A stretch of 64,000 nt of DNA from Branchiostoma lanceolatum (lineage: Eukaryota > Chordata > Leptocardii > Amphioxiformes > Branchiostomatidae), in the NCBI RefSeq assembly GCF_035083965.1, contig NC_089722.1:24674142-24738141 (forward strand), given 5' to 3'. The position numbers and the translations under genes are program-made. The notes beneath the pieces are model-generated. The model had not been told where the DNA came from. It ran no database searches and was given only the letters and a program-made list of their open reading frames with translations. The first letter of the stretch is position 1, and every line of letters begins with the position of its first letter. Positions 37,334 through 46,938 of the stretch are shown in pieces.

Positions 37334-40300
37334 TCACCGACTGAAGCTAGGCTGGTTCTCCAGATCTCTGATGGCCTTCAGGCCCGTGTGCAGAGTGAGC
37401 TCCCCGTCCCACACGCCGAACGCCGGGCTCACGGGGTTCGCGAAATGGTCCTTGAACGTGTACATCTTTCTCCTGGTCTCGGCGTCGAAGAACGACACTC
37501 TCCCGGCCTCGTAGTCGAGCAGGATGCCAATCCTGACGGGGTGCGGGTCCAGCTTGAGTTTATGCGGTTTCCCCGCGTGCCTCGTCTCGTAGTCGTTCCC
37601 GGTACGGTCCAGTATCCAAGACGTCGCATTGTCCCCTAACCGCTCGTCACGACGGGTACTTCTGTAAAGAAACAATAATTTGACATACAGTTCGATTTTG
37701 ATCTTTTCAATTCAAAATCAACATTCGTTACCTGTGTACATGTGTTTAGATGTTAGAATGGTGCCTTTTTGGCGACGCCTTAAGGACGTGGCATTTTCAA
37801 CACTTAGTGATACAAAAAAAGTACGTACAATTGAATAGAAACCCCCTCACCTATAGGCGATCCCAATGATATAGATGGTGCTCTCGTTGACCGAGACCTC
37901 CCAGTAGTGCTTGCCGCTGGTGATGGCAACGTCCCCCAACACGAGCGGGTTTCCGGCTCGGTACGGACCGTCCACGAACCGTTCGGGTCTCTTCGGCACG
38001 TGTCGGTGTTTGGCGCCCTCCACGTCACGTGACACCACTGTGCTCTTGTTGGAGAACTTGAGTGAGCGGTGCGCCGTGTTCGGGTCGAACTTGAACTTGA
38101 TTCCTGTCAAATGACAATGACCTGACGGTTATTCCGCGTCGTAAGGTGACATACAAGTCATTTGGGTGTTAGTTACAGACCTTGGTCAGTTGGTTATAAT
38201 ATCTTCAAACCCAAAATATTCTTACCGGTATATTCCAGACCTGTTGCTGGACACACCACCAAATGCGAATCCGTTAGAGGTTGTTACATGTTTGTAAAGA
38301 TACCTACATAATTCCCGTGTATAATATCTGATCTTGTGTCAGACCAACACAAGAAATATAGAAAGGGAAATCAAGCCTTAGAAAGAGAACCGGTTCTGTC
38401 TGGTTGTGTACTGACAACCTCCATTTAGTCAACAGAGGGAAACTTGAAGATGAAATATGACCTGAGTATAAGAGCCCACGGGTCAAAGGTTAGGTCAACA
38501 GACTAAGCTAGGTCAGGTTTGTTACATGTTCGGCCTTGAGACAGGTGGTTGCTTAGAGGACTTTGAGAGGCATTCAGAAGAAGGACCATCAGTTTTTTTT
38601 ACCAGGCAATGATCTATAACGTTAGAATTTCTTCGGTCAAATGAAAGAAGATATGTGTTCCAAACAAACGACGCTACCATTACGTTCGACAGTTCAACTA
38701 TCGGCCATTATTAGGAAGTATTTGTTGCTTTCAAGCTACATACAATGTACATGTACAACTGATGATCTATTACTGACTGTAGAATTTGTTTTGCCACTAA
38801 TCAAAGCCTGCATTCACATGACTAAGAAAATTCCAAGTAATCTTCCCGGAGTCCCAGCATCTTTGATAGGGCGTTTCAAGTCAACTTCCTTACAACGAAA
38901 AGGCCGTCTTATTTACTTATCAAGACGCCTGACAGATATCTTGTCAGGGATGAAATCTCTAATACAACACCTGAATACTTGAGAGGTTATGGAAACAGGT
39001 GTAAGATCTCACGCCTGTACACCTGTACAATGGGTCATTGAAGACCTGGTAGCTATGGAACACCATTACCTGTACTTCGCCCTTGGATACAGATTTAGAA
39101 CACTGTTTGAACATGACCCCGTACAGATCTTCACGATCCTTTAGGTAAACGTACGTCTCTACATGTACATGGCTGATAAGAACAGCAAACAGACTTATAC
39201 AAGTCGTCCATCACTCACGTAGACCATCTGCAGACAGTATGGAGGTAGGTTTATCCCCCCCCCCCCCGGGTTAAATTGTCACCAAATACGAATGGCAATT
39301 ATCTAATGTTCTCATAATTAGTGTAAAATTGCAAAGTGCTTAGCCAGTCTGGAAGTCAACATACAGCTCTACATTGAGAGATGGAAGCGCCTTTGTTTAA
39401 ATTCCTGCGTTGGCACTTTATATCATGGTGGTGTGCGCCTCCTAGCGACAAAAAAGGTCATAACTGCGTGACAAGTTGTTTTAAAATCGCACTTGACATG
39501 AACAGAGGTCAGACCCACCGGTTGTTCAGACCCGTCCAGGGGAGTTTGCAACAGTCAACAGAGGGCGCGCCTGAACTAGTTTGACCTGAACCTTGATATG
39601 CCTCTGCTGTGGAGTGATGCGGTCTGTCAGAATGAACAATTGTGCCGTGTGTTCTTACTGTAGGCAGAACCGAGCAGAACTGATGAGATAGAGAGACATC
39701 TACTGGGGAGGAGAGGCGCGGGAAAGGTAGCAAACAAGCGTGTGAGATAAAGGGATCCCGAGATTAAAAGAAGACCAACAAAAAGCACGAGCGGAAAGAG
39801 AGAAGACATAGCAGAAAAAGATGGCACGGCCAAACTAGAGTTGGGCAAAGTTTCGAACTTTTGACTGGTGGACAGTAACTGACAACTTATCCGGTAAATT
39901 AGATTAAACAAATAAACAAATGAGGTCAAAGGGTCTTAAGGTTTTCATTAGTAAGAGCACGGAGCTCTATGGGCGGTAGCACTATATGGTGCTGTAGCAA
40001 TAAACATTCTTATATCATATAACGTTATGAAGTCTAACATCATGAAGACTACAAGGATACATTTAAAAAGCATCTGCGTACAGGACATTGTTAGGATGAC
40101 GCTCGTACTAGGAGAAGGCGTCAACGTCCGGTAATTAATCTGTTGTTGAGCCAATTTCGACGAAGATGGTTCAATGTTGGGTGCATGGTCAAACTGAAAA
40201 TCACGGGGCCCAAACCTTCCTGAAATGATCCATAACACTGCCGTTAGTGGTAGCCTACACATAAATGTAACCAAACCTGCATGTATGACGCCACATGTGT

Positions 40301-40741
40301 GTAGAATAAGTGTGTCTCACCTGGAATACTTGTAGACCTGACCAGCTCGGGCCCTGACCCTCTGGGCTCAGACTTGTGCTGCTGACTGCTGCACTGTTCA
40401 CACGTCATCTCCCTTTTCCGCAGCTGTTTGTAGAGTTCTAACTTGCCGATGAGGTCTTCTCTGGCGCAGGTTCTCAGTAAGTCCTCTAAGACGTCCAAGT
40501 TATCCCGACTTAGCAGAAGTCGCGCGGCCAGCTCCTCAAACAAGGTGCGCGCGTCCGGGACCGTGTCTAAGTCTTTCTTGGGCAGGTACGTCAAGCAGAC
40601 GGTTTTCATGATGGCCAGTTCATCCTCGTCGACTTTCGACGACACCTGGTCTAAGAATGTTCGGAACAGGTCCCAGTGGTGGCCCGAGAAGCCGCCGTTG
40701 TGCGTCCCGGTGGTCTGAGTTGTCGCCGTTGCGTTCTCCAT
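37334..40741 (-). CDS. DED-PRY-SPRY protein, gene B of the cluster
   Basis: Exons on minus: 40741-40321, 38103-37851, 37661-37334; 1002 nt, 333 aa. Donors are GTGAGA and GTGAGG; acceptors are TTGACAG and TTTACAG; phases 1 then 2 close exactly. Exon 1 carries a death effector domain, about residues 23-106: FRTFLDQVSSKVDEDELAIM, then TLFEELAARLLLSRDNLDVL and the helix-6 RxDL motif REDL (94-97), the DED charge-triad signature. A polar linker (112-140) leads to PRY (FDPNTAHRSLKF, 146-157) and SPRY (HYWEV 206-210, LDYE 273-276, SFFDAE, PAFGVWDG). DEDs assemble death-receptor and caspase complexes; B30.2 binds proteins. I infer an adaptor that senses or recruits via SPRY and signals via DED. No caspase or RING part is present. 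Confidence 0.85.
38104..40320 (-). other. intron 1 of gene B
   Basis: About 2.2 kb. Contains a poly-C tract (39255-39267). No nested gene or recognised element. Confidence 0.6.
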
Positions 40742-41527
40742 GACGGGGTAATGTAGCGGTGGACACAGGGGAGTCGTTGTAAGGCCTGATCCGATATCGG
40801 TTACACGGGGAGGGATCACGTTTCAACAGGTGAGAAAGGAAAGTCGCCCCGTCACGTTCTTCAGGTTGACAGCAGGTACATAAACACCTTTCACGAACAT
40901 GTATTATGTTTCAATACTCCATGGGGAAGGATTTGACCCTGACCTGTCGTCGGCTTAGCTCGTCTGCGAAGTCTTTACCTGCGCGCGTCAAACTTAGTGT
41001 TTTTGATGATGGTAAAACACCGTTAACTGGTCGGGTGAAACCTTAGCCAGGCCCTCACTTCTGCAAAGTAAACAGCAGTTGCGTTTGCGTAAGGGAGGCT
41101 CAGCCGCCGAACTGATCAATCCGCGCATGTTGCGGGTGAATGGCGTCTCCGCTCCGTACCATGGGTCATGGGTTCTAATCCTGTTGGAGAACGTGTTAAG
41201 AGACGTGTCTGACTGGGCATGAAAGCTCGGTGCGATCACCCGTAGTAAGGACCGCGTTTGTTGACAATGTTTAGTGTTAATAGGACATTTCCGAACCGTT
41301 CATCTCGTTTGTAAACTTAGTTAGGGTTCCAGGCCACGAATGTGTCGACGAGACCTTCTGATGATGATAGGACCACCCTAAAGATTAATAATGATAATAA
41401 TGATAATGATAATAATAATAATAGGCAATGCCCCTTTTTCTATCCCCAAAAGAGTCACACGCACACATCTTTTCTTCCATGTGTAGTGTACACCACATGT
41501 GCATACCCTATACACGCTTTGATTATA

Positions 41528-41580
<53 letters not shown>

Positions 41581-42344
41581 AACACACGCAAACACACACG
41601 CACGCGCACGCACGCACGCGTACACACATGTACATTATTCACTATCCTGAGTATGTATAATCTATAGTGAACCTCTTGACAACAAGAGCCCTTAACCAAC
41701 ATGTCACGTCCAGCGGTTGAACTTGAGACGGCCGGATCTTTCGCTACTTCCGGGCTCGTGCACCCTTGCCTTCTACATCCAAACGACATCTATTCTGTAC
41801 CAGTTTCCTCCTGTTTCATCCACGAACCCATTTAGTTCTGAAATGAATCTTTGAACTTCTCTTAAATAGTCTTCTATTGTAACAGATTAAAACCCCAATT
41901 CATCACCCCTCCCCCAAAGAAACACTGGTGTGTGTGTCCTATCATAACGTCTGTCCACAGAGTCTGTTTGTATGTTCTGTTATAACTTTTGTGTATGGAA
42001 TATATTGATAGGTTCGCACGTTTTTCATGCGGCTAACTGTAAACACGGTGCCGTGAAAGGCGAAGACAAGTGTTCCCTTGTGCCGCGGTGAGTAAGCAGT
42101 CGCCTTTCAACCCTGATCCAATATCGCACGCACTATTTCCTCTCAATACCGAGTCAATACAACTCATGAAAGGAGATCTGTATAAAAGTAACGTCGTTAA
42201 AATTTCCACCAACACACGATTCAGCCGCTGTGCCCGTTACCATGGACACGGTAGACGATATTTCTTGAGGATTATTATTCCATAGGTAGTGCAGCTATGG
42301 GAGAGAGTGAGTGAGTGCCGGGTATCAAACGTTGATTATTGCAT
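40742..42344. other. upstream flank of gene B
   Basis: Should hold the promoter of gene B. Also has a short ATAAT-rich run (41388-41424) and a CA repeat. A B-box-like GGTTCTAATCC near 41172 lacks a clear A box. The 18-mer TAGGGTTCCAGGCCACGA at 41322-41339 recurs exactly at 43322-43339. Confidence 0.4.
41529..41632. repeat. (CA)n microsatellite
   Basis: Long CA run passing into ACGC/ACGCGC variants and TACACACATGTAC at its right end. It opens spurious Thr/His and Val/Cys frames. Confidence 0.96.
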
Positions 42345-42780
42345 TGTTACCTTCGCCGAGAAGGTTATGCAGAGGGTAGCGTTTGTTTATGTGTTTGTAA
42401 CGTACAGCATAACTCGAGAAGGCTTGGATGGATTGTCTTGATATTTGTTAGGTGGGTAGGTCTTGATGAGACATGGAAATGAGTAGATTTTGGGTCCCCT
42501 AGCGGCTTGTAACGGTACTGCAGCGGAACTTCCTGTTTAGATATCTCGTGTTCTGGACATGCTATGCCATGGTCCTGATTTTGAGTGTAAGTGGTGTAGG
42601 TTTTGGCCCCCTATCGCCTTTTTTGGAGCTGCAGGAACAGGTTTTGCTTCAGACTTTGAAATAGAATAACTCACGAAGGGCCTGATGGATGGTCATGATT
42701 TTTGGTAAGTAGCTAGCTTGAGTGATGATGTAATTAATGAGGAAAGTTTATACATCCGCCAAATTCCATAATAGGACTCT
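42345..42780 (+). repeat. dispersed repeat (CTTCGCCGAGAAGGTTATG start)
   Basis: Begins CCTTCGCCGAGAAGGTTATG and contains TAGGTCTTGATGAGAC, AGATTTTGGG(T/C)CCCCTAGCGG and CTTCCTGTTT...GTTCTGGACATGCTATG. The last three blocks recur in the same order at 62690-62850 inside the dioxygenase gene. At about 45155-45190 a GCGAAGGTATGAGGTC-like end appears, so 42345-45190 may be one composite insertion. Confidence 0.65.
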
Positions 42781-42973
42781 CAAACATGTGACATATGTAA
42801 CTGAGGATGAGAGAAATATTAATAGATGTCAACTAGTGATAAATTGAATGAGCTTGAGGTGTGTTCTGGAGCTCATTCACACGTGTTATAAAAAGTAACA
42901 CGTGTATCAACTAAAATACTTTTCAGAACTAACGTTCGATAAATGTGGTAAATAGCTAGAGCTCTTTCAAGTA

Positions 42974-43325
42974 GATTTATCAACACCAGATAAAAAAAGG
43001 CGATGTTTAACCTAAACTTCTCCATGATACAGATGCAGAATCCACCACCAATATTCATAGTCATCAATGTTTGTAAATGTTTATGAATATTCATCAATGT
43101 TTATGTAACTTTTCATTAATATCTATAGATATTTATCTATGTTGATAAGTATATTTATAAAACATAACATCCGTGAAGATTTATCAACACCAGATAAAAG
43201 GCGATATTACCTAGACTTCTCCATAATACAGAGGCAGAATCCACAACCAATATTCATAATCATCAATATTTGTAAACGTCTATGAATATTCATCAATGTT
43301 TATGAAAATTTTCATAATATCTAGG
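42974..43325. repeat. tandem duplication, ~204-bp unit
   Basis: GATTTATCAACACCAGATAAA, GACTTCTCCAT(A/G)ATACAGA and the run of ATATTCATCAATGTTTATG occur twice, 204 bp apart (starts about 42974 and 43178). The second copy ends where the 18-mer TAGGGTTCCAGGCCACGA begins. Confidence 0.8.
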
Positions 43326-43464
43326 GTTCCAGGCCACGATGAAACGCATATCTATAAAACATTGATGAATTGATAACATATTTAAAAATATTCATGAACG
43401 TTCACGTATTTTATGAACATTCATCAATGTTATGAACATTCAGTTCTATACATTAATTCAGAAC

Positions 43465-43860
43465 TTTGAAAGATTTGGAAGATTTGGAAGATTTGGAATT
43501 TCCGGAAGTTTGGAATTTCCGAAATTTCCGAAATTTCCGGAATTTCCGGAATATCCGGAATATCCGGAATATCCGGAATATCCGGAATATCCGGAATATC
43601 CGGAATATCCGGAATTTCCGGAATATCCGGAATATCCGGAATATCCGGAATTTCCGGAATATCCGGAATATCCGGAATATCCGGAATATCCGGAATATCC
43701 GGAATATCCGGAATATCCGGAATATCCGGAATATCCGGAATATCCGGAATATCCGGAATATCCGGAATTTCCGGAATTTCCGGAATATCCGGAATTTCCG
43801 GAATTTTCGGAATATCCGGAATATCCGGAATATCCGGAATATCCGGAATATCCGGAAATT
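43465..43860. repeat. 9-bp minisatellite (CCGGAATAT)n
   Basis: Starts with degenerate 9-mers (GGAAGATTT) and TTTCCGGAA variants, then runs for more than 30 units of CCGGAATAT with scattered CCGGAATTT units. Since the unit is 9 bp with no stop in four frames, it opens long spurious frames of tripeptide repeats on both strands. Each unit has a palindromic TCCGGA core with one CpG, so it forms a regularly spaced CpG array. Confidence 0.97.
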
Positions 43861-44179
43861 CCGTCCATCTTTATCGAGCAGCAGGGAGAAAAGTAGGTGG
43901 ACAATCGCCATTTTGTTCTGCTGCTGAAGATGACGTCGCGTTACCCTGTAGAGTTTTCCAAATATGGGAATCCCCGGAAAAGCCAGACCCATCGGCCCTC
44001 TTAGGGACGTGTGATGTCAGGTCTAAGCTCATTTGCATTGGAAAACCCCGCGAAACTCGCGAAACCTGGCTGCGAAGTTCGAAGATACTGATCAAAGGGC
44101 GTGCACGCTAGAGAAAACAAAGGCGCACGGCAAAGTGAGCGGATGATGTCGTGCAAAGCTAGCGATGATGACAAATCAA

Positions 44180-44270
44180 TGATAAAACATCAAGGAGGTT
44201 ATATAGTTTATTATAGTTTATATAACCCCCTTGATTTATAGTTTATATAACCCCCTTGATTTGTCGCAGT
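44180..44270. repeat. 25-bp direct duplication plus inverted copy
   Basis: TAGTTTATATAACCCCCTTGATTT occurs twice in a row; the inverted form ATCAAGGAGGTTATATAG lies just left, so the block can fold into a hairpin. Confidence 0.75.
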
Positions 44271-44504
44271 TCTCGCACAAAATAACATTATTCACTGTTC
44301 ACCAAGAAGGTTTATGAAAGCGCCAAGGAGAATCGGAGTCATACATGTGCAAAGCTAGCGGTGGCTCCGCGTTTTTGTCGGGAAATGTTGTTTGCTGGCA
44401 TGCGCGAACCTTGGGGATTTGAGATGACACACCCCCGCACTGAGCTAAGAGCGTGGTGTAGGCTTGTTTTTAATGAAAGTTTATTGCAAATTTCTGCCCG
44501 TGGG

Positions 44505-44590
44505 TAGCCTGGATGCCAGACCCCCAAACTCTGAAATATCTATCGTGCACGATAGATATTTCAGAGTTTGGGGGTCTGGCACCCAGGCTA
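44505..44590. mobile_element. near-perfect palindromic MITE with 9-bp target duplication
   Basis: An 86-bp palindrome, TAGCCTGGATGCCAGACCCC ... GGGGTCTGGCACCCAGGCTA, centred on ATCGTGCACGAT with only one or two mismatches between the arms. GCCCGTGGG stands directly on both sides (44496-44504, 44591-44599). Near-identity of the arms suggests a young insertion or strong selection for the hairpin. Confidence 0.9.
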
Positions 44591-44739
44591 GCCCGTGGGC
44601 TAATTGCAAGTACATGTACATGTATACGTAACACAGAGTGGACGAACAGATAATGATGAACAATATAACATATGACTACTCTTGTCTTAACTACTGACAC
44701 TAAGGTCTGTCGAAATCGGCCAATCGGGACCATGATTGG

Positions 44740-45190
44740 ACCATAATTATGCAAATCAGATTCTGATTTGCATAACTCATGAGACAATTTCAAAAACCCG
44801 CAGTGTTCCATGAGATGACTATTCAAATATGAGACATTTGTAACTGAGGAAGAGAGGAATGTTAATAGATAGAAAATATGCAATTGTAGGCGTAATTTGC
44901 ATAATTAATGAGAAGCTACTATAATTACATACAGGTAAATGATTCATACTTATCAAATTATGTCGATGTGAACATCCTTGAATCAACTTATGCTAATAAG
45001 GACCTCATTTGCATAATTAATGATAAATGTTAGCATAACCTTCTTTGATAAGCTCATACTTTGGACAACTTCTGTTATTTGGGTGAAGGCGTGAACTGGT
45101 ATGATTTATGATTGATGAGAAACACTCCTAAATACATCAGTCATAAAGGTTAAAATCATTTGGCGAAGGTATGAGGTCGTGGAACTCTAG
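44740..45190. repeat. octamer-containing dispersed repeat
   Basis: Holds ATTATGCAAATCAGA/TCTGATTTGCATAA (an inverted pair), TTTGCATAATTAATGAGAAG and GACCTCATTTGCATAATTAATG, related to the units of the 61.1-61.7 kb array (TGCAAATGAGGTCCTCA). A TAACTGAGGA(T/A)GAGAG(A/G)AAT block is shared with 42800-42825. It ends TTGGCGAAGGTATGAGG. Confidence 0.6.
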
Positions 45191-45763
45191 TTTGACATGG
45201 CTGACTCCTGGCATATGCCGCGACAGGGCAAACAAGACGGATCATTATTTAACAAAATCATTTTCTAGGAGACGAGTAATGCAGCTTTTATCGAAACGCA
45301 AAGTCTTACAGAATCTTAGTGATAATTGTGCCAGTATCGCCTTTTTAAAGCAAAAATGTGTTAGTTCCTATAAGACAATGGAACGCAATACATCATATGT
45401 GACCTGGTCAGATAGTCACGTAAGCTGGGGCATGTGAGGACTAATATAAGCAAAGCTAATACTAAATATATTTACTATTCAGAATTTACTATGATTAGGA
45501 TAGAATCTATATAAGCCCAATCCCAGCATGGAGCCAATGTTTACATCAATATCCAGAAAAAAAGAACACGGTGTGATTCTTGTGCTAGTAGTTTGTTTTT
45601 TTTCTTCAGAAAAGCAGCAATAGTTAGTTTACACATTCGTGGATATCTCAAAAGTATCTCCAGGCAAAATACTACATCGGGCGACAAAATTCGTCACACA
45701 TTGTAATTCTCATTCCGTTGTCGTGTTTTATCATTACCAGCAGACAAGGAGTAGCTTGGATAG

Positions 45764-45894
45764 AGGAGGGGTTCTAGCTGGTTTTTGACGTGTTTTCAGG
45801 CGTTTTTGTCGGGCTTTCTACTTTGTCATGTTTTCTTTGTCTCTTTAAACCCCAAGTTAATAAACACGTCAAAAACCAGCCAGAACCCCTCCTC
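45764..45894. mobile_element. palindromic MITE
   Basis: The arms AGGAGGGGTTCTAGCTGGTT-TTTGACGTGTT and AACACGTCAAAAACCAGCC-AGAACCCCTCCT are inverted. GCTTGGATAG on the left and GCTTGGAGAG on the right resemble a target duplication with one mismatch. Confidence 0.75.
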
Positions 45895-45933
45895 TGCTTG
45901 GAGAGTAGGTGTCTGTGCCATTATAGTTAGTTT

Positions 45934-46003
45934 ACTGAGGCTTTCATACTCGCTCCCTTAAAAACATATACGTGAGCGAGTATGGGAGTCCTGATAAAGT
46001 AAC
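45934..46003. mobile_element. short palindromic MITE
   Basis: GAGGCTTTCATACTCGCTC faces GAGCGAGTATGGGAGTCC; GTTTACT/AGTAAC outside the arms extend the inverted repeat. Too short to code. Confidence 0.65.
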
Positions 46004-46938
46004 AAACTGTCTAGACCTAGACTTAGACCTATATATGTGCAAAGAAACGGGATAGTTGTGTAGTTGCATCGACAATATATCAACCTAGCGTCCACACATC
46101 ATTGTAACGATTCACGCTGCCACGAGGGCTCATGAAATAACTATCGCAATGACGATTGCACAAACTGTAAATTTTATAGAATGGCGAGATTAAAATTGAA
46201 CCAAAGAAGAATGTTAGACTCTAAGGAAAGAGCGCCTGGAGCCTTCAACATAACGTCATGGAGTGTTTGAAGATTGATGTGAACGATATAAACGTTTGAT
46301 TCAACATAAGAGCACGAGGAAGAATCATTGACGATACAATACAGGTGAAAATACCAAACTATGGATGAACGGTTAGACGAAGTAGGATGGGTGTAGTACA
46401 ATTCCACTTATTTTTCAGACCCTATAGCTATAGCTATATGTTGTAGAGCAAATATTATGCTTTATAGACGCGAGAACAAGGACATGTTAGTTGAAAGATA
46501 GTAGTCTAGAAATGAAAGCACATCCCGGATTTCCACGATCTGATTATTAATGTTTCCACATCTGTACTGTGTATCCCGTACAACGAGCAGTACCGAATAA
46601 TATTCCGATATAAGTCGTATCGACTGCAATTCTGCACAGCCGTCTCTTCAGCCCATATCATATTTCATATGCTGCAATATCATCTAAATTAATTTTTTGG
46701 GCAGAAAAGCCTCTCTGGCGCCATGCATTACGTCATGGACATCTCATATAAACATAGTTCTTTTGACATTTTCAAACGGAGTTTATGCTATGTTGACTGA
46801 CGTTCCCAAGAAAGTCTCGATTCATATCAATAATTCAGTTTGTTGAACTGTGACAAACCATTAAAACACATCTTGAATATTGAATAATACCGTCATGTAC
46901 AAAGCGTATTGAACGTCAGTTTTCCTGATATGGTGACG

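Larger units (their letters stand above)
45191..46938. other. spacer downstream of gene C with two MITEs
   Basis: Besides the MITEs at 45764 and 45934 it is AT-rich. It should include the gene C 3'-UTR. No other exon seen. Confidence 0.4.

Noticed and set aside
41090..41215. tRNA-like B box (GGTTCTAATCC) suggesting a tRNA or SINE
   Set aside because: No A box at proper spacing and no cloverleaf found; could be a worn SINE but not supported.
41342..41789. Thr/His- and Val/Cys-rich frames
   Set aside because: Translation of the CA microsatellite.
43432..43992. Four long overlapping frames of tripeptide repeats (YPE, FRI, YSG, NIR types)
   Set aside because: They arise because a 9-bp repeat without stop codons is open in several frames on both strands; no start context, splice sites or non-repeat domain.
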